Shown: piece after piece, positions 44,409 through 56,640 of the stretch
How the letters are laid out: each line of letters opens with the position of its first letter
How positions within the stretch are numbered: position 1 is the stretch's first letter
Assembly (NCBI GenBank): GCA_963693285.1
Contig: OY848925.1
Location: 1,294,817 to 1,358,816 of the forward strand
DNA from: Xestospongia muta
Taxonomy: Eukaryota > Porifera > Demospongiae > Haplosclerida > Petrosiidae
Direction: 5' to 3'
Length of the DNA: 64,000 bases
The notes under the pieces: generated by a model
The model's database searches: none
What the model saw: the letters and a program-made list of their open reading frames with translations, nothing else
What the model was told of the DNA's origin: nothing
Program-made: the position numbers and the translations under genes

Positions 44409-46220
44409 CTTAGATTTTATAGTTGTCCTCTTGTGCTTTAGTACTTGTTAATGATGACACTCCTCTGTTAGTATCTTAGTGCTGAATTGATTTTCTGGTC
44501 TTTGCTTTATATATGCTCTTATAGAAATTCTTTGCATGTTAATGTGAACAATCAAGAAACATGACATTTGATAATAATAGTACATATCTGTACATAGATA
44601 CATGACATTTGATATATTTTGTTTCTTGATTGATAGAAGTGAAGTTATTCATAGTGCATTGTCATCATATGTTATAATGGCATTATATTTTATGACATAT
44701 TTTACGAACAAAATTGTCCGAAGTATTTACAAAATGTTATTGAAAGGTCTTTCCAAAGTTTGCATTTTTGTTCTGTATGTTGTTAGTATGTTGTTTGCTA
44801 TTAACCTAATTATTGTCTTCTCAATCATAATATGTGCTATATTGTATAGTATATGTTTTGTTAAACTTCTGATACAATATTGAACTGGCCATAACCACTT
44901 GTAGTACAATGTATGTTATCTTAAGAGTATTGTCACATTTTTGTACATACAATTAGTCTTTCAATATGGAAGATGTTGAAAACATAATCATTATTGACTA
45001 AATGTTCAGTTCCTCTTCATCTTTTTTAGTAGACCTAATAAACTTAATAAACAACCTAAAACCATTACTTGTTAGATATTGAAAATGTTGCTTGATACCA
45101 TATTTCTTGAAAAAGACCCACATCATCTACTTTACTTCATATCCAAAAGGAGGGAGATGACTATTCAAGGGCAGTTTTTAGTATCATTATGATAATTGCT
45201 AAACTTATTAACTGAATACTGTAATTTTTTTATTTTATTTAAAAGTTACAGTTCTTGAAATCAATTATTATCAACTACAACTTCAGTTCCTCTTTACCTT
45301 TTCAGTGGATCTAATAGACTTATAAATAAGCTAAACCTATTGCTGGATTAGTAGGTACTATTCTTTTGCGCTTTTTTTCTCTTTTTTGTTGTCAGTTAGA
45401 GTTAATAATGAATAATGTTTTTATAATTATCACAATATCATAAAGTTTATATCAGTATGTAGCTTTAGTTTTTATTGAAGGTGCTAGTTAATATGAAATA
45501 TGACATAACAACATTTATAAGTTATTTTATTAACATTAGTAAATTTATCTTGGCATATATAGTACTTAGTTATGGATTAAATGTTAGTGTTTATTGTGTA
45601 TATATTCTATAAGATGTTGACAAATGATTTGAAAAGGATTGTAAGTGTTTGTAGAATGTTGTTGTGAGGCTGTTCCCAAATGTTAATGTTTATTGGTGTA
45701 TTGTTAGTCTTTTGATATGTAAGTTGTTAAATATGTTAGTTGGTATGTTGTACACTATATGCTATTATATTTCTCTAAATGAAATTACATTAACAAGAAA
45801 ATAATTGTGAAATGATGTCCCAAGTTGTTATTAATGTAAAGGACTACATTTGCTAAGTCTGTGAAGACTGAAGAGTTGGGCAAACTTTGACCCTTGATAA
45901 GTCATGCACAATTTGAAACACTCACAATAACAATAATTGTTGTATGTGTGATGCTTTTCTCTTGTAGTGTACCAGCCTGTTTTGAGAGTTGCGTTTGTTA
46001 ATTTTCCAATGTTTTATTCTATTTTGTATGTGACTAAAGGAATAATTCAATTAAACAGCATTTTTATTGCTACAAATTGACACATAAGATGATGACTATT
46101 ATTTTGTAAAATTAATATTCACTAAAATAAAAAAGACCCATGAAATATCACTTGCTACAACTATATATATTAGTAATACAACACACTTTAATTGAGTTTG
46201 TCTCTTAAGGGTTTATATCA
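44409..46220. other. Intergenic region, FReD genes 3-4
   Basis: Upstream of gene 3, 44560-45190 resembles 49720-50120 plus 50540-50650 upstream of gene 5, as part of the duplicated unit. 45440-45560 resembles 47340-47460. A hydrophobic 93-codon plus-strand frame at 44602-44883 is AT-rich and not preserved in the duplicate, so it is not called. Confidence 0.55.
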
Positions 46221-47173
46221 TTAAACTCGACGGATCTTCATCTCAGTGAAAGGTAAAGAATGATAATAACCTTTCCATTTCTCCCAGATAATTCCAGGCT
46301 GATTATCAACACCATAGAGGCCATTTATGTTAACTTCATAACAAGCACCGTACCACCATGCACCCTTGTATTCGTTAGCACAATTACCACTTTTTTGATC
46401 ATTGTCATTGTCTTTAGTAGTAAATTTCTTGAGATGATGATATGCAAGAGAGTCTCCAGCAGTACCACTATATCCAGATACATGGAGAGTATAATCAGTG
46501 GTAGAACCACCTATGTAAAAGGTAGAGTAACTGGCATATGCAGTGTTACCATCTTTATCTCTCATATCAACTCGTAATTTTGTGGATACATCACTGTTTG
46601 CTAAGCGATAAAGTTTGCTCAATCCTAGCCAATACTCTCCTGAGGTATTTCCAAAACCATGAACATAATCAGCCCAGTTGCGATAGAAATCTATGGAGCC
46701 ATCCATTCTTCTTTGAAAGACAGTCCATCCACCACCATCAGTGTCCATGTCACAATAGGCCTATAGAAGTGATAGAATGTGACTATTTCATAATAATTAT
46801 TATACCTTAAAAGGTTCTAAAATATTTGGTTTAAGCAAGTAAACTCCACTTTTATTTTGTCCCTTCCTCAATGCATCAAGACAATCAAGATAATGTACTT
46901 CAGTAGTAGGTTGATCATCAACAAAACAAGTACAGTTGTATTTCCCTGTCTCATTTAGTTTTCTACAAGTACAAGAGAGATCTTGTCCTTCTTCATCCTT
47001 AGCTTTACAGCCATAAATTTTTTCTGACAGAAAAAAATAGCAGCAAACAGTTAAAATAAATTGTTACATACTTATAATTTATTTATACCTTGAGGTTCTT
47101 CAGATGGACAGTTTCCTTTCACACTGGATGTAGCTATTGTTATAGCTATAAAAAGAATGATATGAAGGTTCAT
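46221..47173 (-). CDS. Secreted fibrinogen-related protein (FReD), gene 4
   Basis: Three exons: 47089-47173 (signal peptide MNLHIILFIAITIATSSVKG, then NCPSEEPQ), 46806-47023 and 46221-46760. The domain has CDMDTDGGGWTVFQRR, DFYRNWADYVHGFGN, TKDNDND, C-NEYKGAWWYGAC and ends MKIRRV. TATATATAAAG at about 47228-47238 lies 55 bp upstream of the ATG. Product secreted. Confidence 0.9.
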
Positions 47174-48555
47174 TTTCAATGAAGTAGTTTTCCTTTAACG
47201 TTAACTTTTAATGGCAATTCTTTTCCACTTTATATATAACCTATGAATTTAGACCTGGGTTATTTTTGCTGTGAAATTTGTAGTATAATGTGTGCTATAT
47301 ATATGAATGTCAGTGAATCCCTTCACAATTTTTTAGAAAGATGACAATGTCGTAAAGTTGATGTCAGTATGTAGCTTTAGTTTTTATTAAAGGTGTTAGT
47401 TAATATGAAATATGACATAACAAGATTTATAGGTTATGTTATTGACATATATGGTGCATACTCATGGATTAATTGTTAGTGTTTATTGTGTATATTATGA
47501 AATGTTGACAAATGATTTGAAAGGTTGATGGGTATTTGAAAAATGTTTCCTTGAGTCTGTTCCCAAAATAGTAATGTTTATTTGTGTAGTTAGTCTTTCA
47601 ATGTTTTGCTATTTATAGATTATCATTCCAGCATGCTTTGCAAATCTTATCTAGAACTTACAAATCTATGATGACTTAAATTTACTCATTTCTTGCATCT
47701 TAGTTAGAATAGCTAATTTTTGTAATGGTTCTTTATCCATTTATAGTTTAAACTTTTAAAAAGTCTTATTATTAATCAAATAGTAATATTAATTATTCAA
47801 CATTTCAAACAAGATAAACCCTTTCAATTTCAATGTATATTTGTTCACTACTTTTGGCATACTTTATCTCAGAAAATAGTATAGCAGTAGAAATTGGAAT
47901 GTTTCACCTCACTTGGTTTGAATTCAGTGTGTAGTAAAGTAGTTCTTATACCATCAAGCCCCTTAAAACACAAAGACACATGAACATATTTTTGCTAATT
48001 TATAATTCAAATAAAAGTAACAAACAAGTAAATAAAAATCTCTTAAAAACTCATTAAATGTAGAGATGATGATAAAACATCTCAATCAAGCCCAAAGTAG
48101 GAATAGCAGTATGGACAACCCAACATAGTAGCCACATGACTGTACTTAACCATAATATTTGTGTTTGAAAACCATATTTTGTTATGTTGTGTGTGCTTTC
48201 TTGAAACAAAATGCTAACTTTATGTTTAAGTAATCAGCCTGTACTCTTGGAATTGTTTTTCTCAAAATTCTTTTACAATTATTATGACAAATAAGTATTA
48301 TATCCTTGTTATTGTAGCTAAAGTGTTATTCTTATCGTCTTTTCAATGTTTATTCTATTTTGTATATGACTATCAAGATTGTATTAAAAATCTAAGTGTA
48401 TTTATTGCTAGTAGCAACTTTCTTTTATGAAATAATCCCTCTCAAATTGACATATGTTTACACATTGAAATAATGATCATTACTACAAACAAGAAACAAT
48501 GAAATAAAAATATTGCTACGATATAATTGAGTGTGTGTCTTGACGATTGATATAA
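47174..48555. other. Intergenic region, FReD genes 4-5
   Basis: Contains the gene 4 promoter at its left end and duplicated-unit sequence (48240-48550) at its right end. No gene seen. Confidence 0.5.
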
Positions 48556-49566
48556 TTAGACACGACGGACTTTAATCTCAGTAAATGGAAGAGAATAGTG
48601 AAATCCTTTCCATGCATTCCAGTTTATTCCCACTCCAAATGCATCATCACCATATTTACCATTTAAGTTAGATTGGTGGCAATTTTTATACCACCATGCA
48701 CCTGTGAATGTATTGGCACAACTACTAACACTATGTTGATCATTATCATTGTCTTTGGTACTAAATTTCCTGAGATGATGCCAATTAATAAGAGAGTCTC
48801 CAGCAGTACCACTATATCCAGATACATGGAGAGTATAATCAGTGGTAGAACCACCTATGTAAAAGGTAGAGTAACTGGCATATGCACTGTTACCATCTTT
48901 ATCTTTCATATCAACTCGTAGTTGTGTAGATATGCTCCCGTTAGCTAAACGATGGATTTTACTAAGTCCTAGCCAATACTCTCCTGAGGTATTTCCAAAA
49001 CCATGAATATAATTAGCCCAGTTGAGATAGAATTCCACAGAGCCATCCATTCTTCTTTGAAAGACAGTCCATCCACCACCATCAGTCTCCATGTCACAAT
49101 AGGCCTATACAATGTATAGAGATGAAACATCATGTTTGTTAAACACAATGTTGTACCTTAAAAGTTGACATGTGGTCAGGTTTGAGGGAATAGACACCAT
49201 TCTCATTTTGTCCCTTTCTCAAAGCATCAAGACAATCCAGATAATTTTCTTCAGTAGTAGGTGGATCATCAACAAAACAAGTACAGTTGTATTTTCCTGT
49301 CTCATTTAATTTTCTACAAATACAAGAGAGATCTTGTCCCTCCTCATCATTAGCTTTACAACTGTACAAGTACTCTGAAAGTAAATAGAAAAGTGTCTAT
49401 CAGTAAACTATGAGATTATGAACAGCAAATAGGAATCCTTTGTGATTGCTACATTTATATGTAGTATAATTTACATACCTTGAGATTCCACATCAGATGG
49501 ACAATTTCCTTCTACATTGGATATAGTTATGATTGTAGCTACAAAGAGAATAATGTAGAACTTCAT
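48556..49566 (-). CDS. Secreted fibrinogen-related protein (FReD), gene 5
   Basis: Three exons: 49479-49566 (signal peptide, then NCPSDVESQ), 49157-49374 (YSCKANDEEGQDLSCICRK, NCTCFVDD, DCLDALRKGQNENGVYSLKPD) and 48556-49104. The FReD has CDMETDGGGWTVFQRR, EFYLNWANYIHGFGN, TKDNDND, C-NTFTGAWWYKNC--SNLNGKYG. Nearest relatives in the window are genes 3 and 6. TATA (TATATAAAG) at about 49676-49684. Confidence 0.9.
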
Positions 49567-50131
49567 CTTTGATTTTATATATGTCCTCTTGTACTTTAGT
49601 ACTTGTTGTTAATGATGACACTCCTCTGTTAGTACCTTAGTGCTGAATTGATTTTCTGGTCTTTGCTTTATATAGTTTTATAGAGATTCTTTACGTGTTA
49701 ATGCTATCATCATAGTTTGATAATAATAGTACATATCTACATAGATACATGACATTTGATATATTTTGTTTCTTGATTAATAGAAGTGAAATTATTTATA
49801 GTGCATTGTCATTACATGTTATTATGGCATTACATTTTGTAAGATGTTTTACTAACAAAAATTGTCCTAAGTATTTCTAAAATGTTATTGGAAGGCTTTT
49901 TCCAAAGTTTGTGTTTGTTCAATGAATTGTTAGTATTTTGTTTGTAATGAATATTATTGATCTAAATTATTGTCATCTTAACCAAAATACGTGCTATATT
50001 GTATAATATACATTTTGTTAAACTTTCGACAGAATATTGAATTAACTATAACCACTTGTATTACAGTGTATGTTGTGTTATACTATTGTCACATTTTTGT
50101 CCATGTAATTAGTCTGTTGCTAGACACCATA

Positions 50132-50539
50132 CCGTATATCGGGAAACATTCGGGTTGCTAAATTTTTGCGAATTTCACGAATTTAAGTCCATTGTAAAAG
50201 GATCCCTCGGCCAATTTCTTACAATGATGGGTGTGCCAAATGGCTATGCAGAAAATTTGATTATGAGTGACTGTGTGACAAATAGTTAGTAAAAATGATT
50301 TTTTCTCCATTGGACGCCCATACCTCATTATGAACTTGGTATCCTCTGATACAGGAGTCCATTTCGAACGTCTCTTTCATTGTTGAGTCCAGGTGTGAGA
50401 AACGTTTTAGGGTGTGGTCAACGGTAATAATTACAAGAAGATGGAAACATGGTATAAATTTAAAAATTTATATTCACAAAAAACTACAATTACACCAATT
50501 TGCAAAAATATCCCGACGTGAAAGTTTCCCGATATACGG
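50132..50539. mobile_element. MITE with CCGTATATCGGGAAA inverted ends and TA target duplication
   Basis: The ends CCGTATATCGGGAAAC and GTTTCCCGATATACGG are perfect inverted repeats, and TA flanks both sides (50130-50131, 50540-50541). The paralogous site near 45098-45115 (ttgataccatatttcttg) is an empty copy with a single TA. About 408 bp, no coding capacity; TA targeting suggests a Tc1/mariner-type transposase in trans. Confidence 0.85.
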
Positions 50540-51279
50540 TATTTCTTGAATAAGCGCCTCGCTGCCATGTCATATCACTTCACATCCAAAAGGATTGAGG
50601 TAACTTTTCAAGGGCTACGTTCAATATTATTAATGATATTTGCTAAACCTATAAACTAAATACCTTAATTTATCTATATTATTTAAAAGTTACAATTCTT
50701 GAAATCAATTACTGAGCTCTTGTTTCTCTGTTATTTTTTAGTTAGAGTTAATATTGAATACAATTTTTAACAACGGACATAATTATATGTGGCTACAATT
50801 TGAGGGTGGTGTCAATTTCATTGAGGTGTAAGGGGAGATGACTATTTATTGGTGGCGTCTACTCATGGAAAAATGATATGTTGTATGAACTTGTATCTTA
50901 TTTAAATGAATGAGTTACTGAAAGAACTGTTCTTACAATATATTGTCTGTGAGTAATCATGTCAAAAATCTTAACTTTTGATAACATAATTAACATATTT
51001 TGCTATACTGTGAGCACTTTCTTGAAACAAAATACTAACTTTATATTTAATAAAACAGCCTTACACTCTTGGAAGAGTTGCTTCAAAATTCTGCTACAAC
51101 TATTATGAAAAATAAACATTATACTTTGATATTGTGGCTAAATTTAGTCAAGGCGTGGCCTGACCCTTGCATGCCGGAGGGTCAGGAAAACTGTGCACAC
51201 TAAACTTGTTCTGAGCTGAATGGCTTCAGGTGAGGCTGCAGCACGTGTACCACGCGGCTGTGAAATTAAAAACGACACT

Positions 51280-51511
51280 GTATTGCTATGGCTGTGAGAA
51301 AGACATCACTCATCGAGCTACAGATAGATGTAGCATGCTGAGTGATCCCAGCTCAAAAGCCTTGCCAATTTGGAAAAGGCTAGTAGCAGAACGATTTGAT
51401 GAACTGAAGATTGATGTTGATGTTAATGACTATTGAACCATGATGATGATGGATATGTTGGAAGAATGTGCCGCTCTTGTGTTTCAGCACTATACAGACT
51501 TGAGAAATTGG
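51280..51511 (+). pseudogene. Zinc-finger-like (C-x2-C ... C-x2-C) fragment inside transposon
   Basis: The frame gives CYGCEK ... LPIWKRLVAERFDELKIDVD, then a stop. After a one-frame shift it gives MDGYVGRMCRSCVSALYRLEKLE. Two CxxC pairs about 60 residues apart with a helix between resemble ZAD-type or transposon-associated zinc fingers. Not intact. Confidence 0.4.
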
Positions 51512-51559
51512 AGTCAAGCATTCACAAATAATGTTGACGATGCTGTTGACTGCATTATC

Positions 51560-51706
51560 AGTACTGACTGATAGTGTTTTACCAAATCCATTAGGTAGCA
51601 AATCAAAGACATTATTCCCTTTAACAAAAGCAGCAATTACTTCCCTCTGTTTTTCTTTTAGAAAAAACCCAAGGCGCCTTTCTACTTTTTCTATAATCTC
51701 AGCCAT
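51560..51706 (-). pseudogene. RecQ/DEAD-like helicase N-terminal fragment inside transposon
   Basis: Reads MAEIIEKVERRLGFFLKEKQ, then REVIAAFVKGNNVFDLLPNGFGKTL. The Q-motif-like K-x-x-Q and a Walker-A-like P-N-G-F-G-K-T match RecQ-type helicases (usually P-T-G-x-G-K-S). Only the first helicase motifs are present before the homology ends. Confidence 0.5.
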
Positions 51707-52102
51707 GTTGATTGATAGATAATGATGTCATTTCCCTTGCAGCAGACATCACTTCCTTTGTTGCAAAAATTTTGCAGCAGAACAAGTTTAGTGTGCGTAG
51801 TTTTCCTGATCCTCCGGCACGTGAGGGTCAGGCCACACCTTGACTAGCTAAATTGTTATTCTTTCTGTTATCAATGTTTTATTCTATTTTGTATATTACT
51901 CTTAATAGTTATGATATTAAAAATCAAACTGTATTTTATTGCTATTAGCAACTCCCTTTTATGAAATAATCCTTCTCAAATTGACACATGTATTTACATT
52001 GAAATAATGACTATTACTACTACAACAAATGAACTGTGAAATAGAAATATCACTTCCTATATATATAATATAATTGAGTTTATCTGTTGAGGATTTGTAT
52101 CA

Positions 52103-53110
52103 TTAGACACGACGGACTTTAGTCTCAGTAAATGGAAGAGAATAATAATAACCTATCCATGTTTGCCAGTTTATTCCCACTCCAAAAGTGTCATCACCAT
52201 ATTAACATTTAAGTTGGACCAGTGGCATCTATTATACCACCATGCACCAGTTCATCCCACAGCACAATTACCAGTGCTATTTCGATCATTATCATTATCT
52301 TTAGTAGTAAATTTCATGAGATTATGTTCTCCAAGTGAGTTTCCAGCAGTACCACTATATCCAGATACATGGAGAGTATAATCAGTGGTAGAACCACCTA
52401 TGTAAAAGGTAGAGTAACTGGCATATGCAGTGTTACCATTTCTATCCCTCATATCAACTCGTAGTTGTGTAGATACACTCCCATTAGCTAAACAATGGAT
52501 TTTACTAAGTCCCAGCCAATATTCTCTTGAAGTATTTCCAAAACCATGAACATAATCATTCCAATTGAGATAGAAGTCAACAGAGCCATCCATTCTTCTT
52601 TGAAAGACAGTCCATCCACCACCATCAGTCTCCATGTCACAATAGGCCTATACAATGTATAGAGATGAAACATCATGTTTGCTAAAAGACAATGTTGTAC
52701 CTTAAAAGGTGACAATTTGCCAGGTTTGAGAGAATAGACACCATTCTCATTCTGTCCCTTCCTCCAAGCATCAAGACAATCCAGATAATTTTCTTCTGTA
52801 GTAGGTGGATCATCAGCAAAACAAGTACAGTTGTATTTTCCTGTCTCATTTAATTTTCTACAAATACAAGAGAGATCTTGTCCCTCCTCATCATTAGCTT
52901 TACAACTGTATAAGTACTCTGAAAGTAAATAGAAAAGTGTCTATTAGTAAACTATGAGTTTATTAACAGCAAATAGTAATCCTTTGTGATTGCTGCATTT
53001 ATATGTAGTATAATTTACATACCTTGAGGTTCCACATCAGATGGACAATTTCCTTCTACACTGGATATAGTTATAGTTGTAGCTACAAAGAGAATAATGT
53101 AGAACTTCAT
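52103..53110 (-). pseudogene. FReD gene 6, disrupted
   Basis: Exons 53023-53110 (signal peptide MKFYIILFVATTITISSVEG), 52701-52918 and 52103-52647 match genes 3 and 5. The last exon has an in-frame TGA (52252-52254) just after NCAVG, where paralogues read on to GAWWY. It also has a one-base deletion near 52203 (catattaacattt against catatttaccattt) that shifts the final 35 codons. The calcium-site motif TKDNDND precedes the break, but the C-terminal Cys-containing subdomain is lost. Confidence 0.85.
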
Positions 53111-53963
53111 CTTTGATTTTATAATTGTCCTCTTGTACTTTAGTACTTGTTGTTAATGATGACACTCCTTGTTAGTACCTTGATTTTCTGGTCTTTGCTT
53201 TATATATAGTTTTATAGAGATTCTTTACATGTTAATGCTATCATCATAATTTGATAATAATAGTACATATTTACATAGACACATGGCATTTGATGTATTA
53301 TAATTTTGATTGATAGTAGTTAGGTTATTCATAGTGCATTTTCATCACATGTTATAATGGCGTTACATTTGAATATAATTATATGTGGCTACAATTTGAG
53401 GGTGGTATCAATTTCTTTGAGGAGGTATAATGGGAGGTGACTATTTAGGGGCAGCATCTACTCATGGAAATATGATATGTTGTATCTTATTTATATGAGG
53501 TATGAATGAACTGTTCTTATGGTATGTTGTCTGTGAATAATCATATTCAAAAATCACAACTTTTTCATTGCCCAATTAACACAGCACTAACACCTTCAAA
53601 ATAATCTTACAATGATTTTAACTGTACTAATAAATATGTGTTGATTTTAGCTACTACTGTTATATCTGTTATATCTGTTATTTCATGATCTTTTATTCAA
53701 TTGTTATATGTATCTGCCAAAGGCTATGAAGTAGCTTGAGAAAACTCTTAAACAATACCATAGCTACTGCAATTTAATGTCTTCAATATTAGACATTAAA
53801 TGCTTTCAAATATAACAAATAAACAATATACTTTTGATATAATATTTTTATACTTAAAATTAAAATGAAATGCAAAAACAAAAAATCACATTTTTAAAAT
53901 GCTATTTAACTACTTGTATACAGCAAATTATCTTTATTTTCGATATTTTTGAATATTATATCA
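53111..53963. other. Intergenic region, FReD genes 6-7
   Basis: Promoter sequence of gene 6 with a TATATAAAG element near 53199, then AT-rich DNA; 53380-53490 resembles 50770-50890. No gene seen. Confidence 0.5.
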
Positions 53964-54962
53964 TCAGAGACGGCGGACTTTCATCTCAGTAAACGGAATA
54001 GAATATTTATATCCTTTCCATGAATGCCAGTTTATTCCTTTGGTATAATCATCATTACCATATGGACCATTTAAGTTAGAATCCTGACAATTAGCATACC
54101 ACCATGCACCATGGTGATCTTGTGCGCAGTTTTTTCCATTAGCTATATCGTTATCATTGTCTTTAGTAGTAAACCTCATTAGGTTGTGGTGCTTGAAAGA
54201 GTTTCCAGCGGTACCACTGTATCCAGATACATGGAGATAATATTCAGTAATAGAACTACCTATAAAAAAGGTAGAGTAACTGGCATATGCAGTGTTACCA
54301 TCTTTATCTCTCAAATCAACTCGTAGTTGTGCAGGTGAAGTCCTGTTTGCTAAACGATGTATTTTACTAAGTCCAAGCCAGTACTCTCCAGAGGGATTTC
54401 CAAAACCATGAACGTAATCTGCCCAGTTTTGGTAGAATTCAACAGAACCATCCTTTTTTCTTTGAAAGACAGTCCATCCACCACCATCAGTCTCCATGTC
54501 ACAATAGGCCTATACAATGTATAGAGATGAAACATCATGTTTGCTAAAAACAATGTTATACATTAAAATGTGCCATGTTATCAGGTTTGAGGGAATAGAC
54601 ACCACTCTCATTCAACCCTTTCCTCAAAACATCAAGACAGTCTCGATATTGTCCGTCACGACTATATTGAGCAAAACAGTTAGTGCAGTTAAAGTTTCCA
54701 TTCTCTTCTAGTTCTATACAAGTACAATATACTTGTTGTCCTTCCTCATCAATAGCTCTGCATCCATAGAGTTTTTCTAAAGTAAGAAGTTGAATATTTT
54801 AGACAAATAACTTCAGTTATTTCATGATGGACTAAATTATATACCTTGAGGCTCTTCAGATGGACAATTTCCTTTCACATTTGATATAGCTATGGTTATA
54901 GCTACAAAAAGGAAGATATTGACATTTAATTTGCTCAAGTAATTGCACTGGGTTATTTGCAT
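53964..54962 (-). CDS. Secreted fibrinogen-related protein (FReD), gene 7, altered start
   Basis: Three exons: 54845-54962, 54562-54776 (linker IELEENGNFNCTNCFAQYSRD, like gene 2) and 53964-54509 (CDMETDGGGWTVFQRKKDGS, TKDNDND, C-QDHHGAWWYANC--SNLNGPYG, ending MKVRRL). The ATG used by the paralogues before the signal peptide is lost (frame reads LNVNIFLFVAITIAISNVKG). The nearest in-frame ATGs are at 54962 (adds MQITQCNYLSK) and 54983. The hydrophobic segment would then be internal by 12-19 residues, and secretion is still plausible. Confidence 0.8.
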
Positions 54963-54983
54963 TATCCTTAATGGTTTGGACAT

Positions 54984-55641
54984 TCTACCTGACCAACTGG
55001 ATTGGCTCAATTCTTACTTGTATCATAGTCTAGTATGCTTTGATTTATATAGTCATATAACTGTTAGTGAATCCTTTGACATGTTATAAAGATGGTTTTG
55101 GTACATCTTTAGGTGTAGTTTGTATAAAAGGTGATGATTGATGTAAAATATATTATAATGAGATTTTAGTAGATACGAGACTGTTCCCAAAATGTCAGTG
55201 TTTATTTGTGTAGTTTATCTTTCTATGTGGATGTTTTTGGTATATTAAGTATGTTGGTTCATATGTTATATATCGTATTATCTATTTATTGGAGCACTAT
55301 ATGATATTGTAAATGTGACCTGAGTGTATAACCCTCCTCATCAATGTCTCTAATTATTTTTACTTGTTACTTTTTCTTTTCTACTGATTCAATACTACAT
55401 TGATTTTAACATTATAAAAACCTGAACTGTTGATTAAAATTACATATAAACTCTACTCAACACTATCTTTCTTATCATGTATTATATAGAAAGAATTGAC
55501 TTAGCTACAAATCTGAAGTGTTTTAATCACTAATGTACTTTAAAAGTTAGCAATTTATTAATTTATCTATGCTTGATTTTTTTACTACTGGTATGCTGCA
55601 TATGCCAGACAGTCCTATAAACATTTTGGACCATGTATTAA

Positions 55642-55686
<45 letters not shown>

Positions 55687-56640
55687 GTAACAGGTTATTT
55701 GTTTTCATGATTTTACTATATTGTTGTATGCAATTTTGGAGAGTGAAGAATGAAATTAAACTACATCCTCTAACTACCAAAGCATATAGCAACCAATGAA
55801 TTTCATTGACCCTAACAGCGAGTGCTACAATGATAGGTATGACTGATAATGCTCGAACTTTCTCACTAGCTTGTTTCTCTGCCTAAATTTCTAGTTTTCT
55901 AGTTTTCTATAGCTATAGTCTTCTACAGACACTGCTACTAAATATAAAATCCTTGTAGCTCTAGTCAGTGTTTCACTGTGAAGTCAATATCTTTTAAGAA
56001 CAATACAAGATGATTTTTTCAATTATATTCTTGTTAAATCTGAAATTGTTCTTGGATTTGTGACATTTGATGACAGAAATATGACTGGATTGTTGGTCAT
56101 AATGTATAAAATGTCACCATTAATAAATGTTAATGTTTATATGTCTTGTTAGTTTTCAATGTGGAAGTTGTTGGTATGTATGTTATGATACATTTTGAAA
56201 AGAGCTCTGGATTTCATTGCATGTCTAACATTGACTGTGCTACTTTAAAAGAATTTAATTATGGCTAACAATGATCTCTTAAACAATCAACTTTACTCAC
56301 AAAGATATACAGTTTAAGCTTTTATTTTTTCATGAGCAGTCAATTTAGGTTGTTGTCTTCATGTTATGTCTGAACCTACAAAATCTTGATTGGGAAATTT
56401 TGATGTTGATTAATTATTGTGGTTGCTGTATAATTAATTTATGGTACTAATTTAATGTTATTTTAAAAGTAACAACATAATAGCAAATATGTATAGGTGA
56501 CTTGAGGTGTATAGCTGACCAATCAAATTGCTTGATTTTGATTACTACATTAAATACATTGTGTCTGTTTCTTTGGATACGTGTGTGTCAAGATATGCTA
56601 ATTATTAGCTTTAACTAACAAAGGAATGCTTTTCCACTTA
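54984..56640. other. Intergenic region, FReD gene 7 to collagen duplication
   Basis: AT-rich. It holds a (TA)n microsatellite at 55643-55683 and no recognisable gene. Confidence 0.5.
55643..55683. repeat. (TA)n microsatellite
   Basis: About 40 bp of perfect alternating TA. Confidence 0.95.

Larger units (their letters stand above)
51145..51846. mobile_element. 700-bp DNA transposon with long TIRs carrying gene fragments
   Basis: Terminal inverted repeats of about 67 bp begin TAGTCAAGG(C/T)GTGGCCTGACC. GCTAAATT flanks both sides (51137-51144, 51847-51854), and the paralogous flank at about 43153 holds a single GCTAAAGT, an empty site. The interior encodes a Cys4 zinc-finger-like fragment on plus and a RecQ-helicase-like N-terminal fragment on minus. 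No transposase is present, so it is non-autonomous. The 8-bp duplication fits hAT-like or P-like superfamilies. Confidence 0.85.
49567..52102. other. Intergenic region carrying two transposon insertions
   Basis: Duplicated FReD-flank sequence interrupted by a TA-target MITE (50132-50539) and a 700-bp element with 8-bp target duplication (51145-51846). 50750-50890 resembles 53380-53490. No host gene seen. Confidence 0.6.

Noticed and set aside
44602..44883. 93-codon hydrophobic plus-strand frame upstream of FReD gene 3
   Set aside because: AT-rich sequence gives hydrophobic frames by chance, and the duplicate near 49.7-50.0 kb does not keep the frame open.
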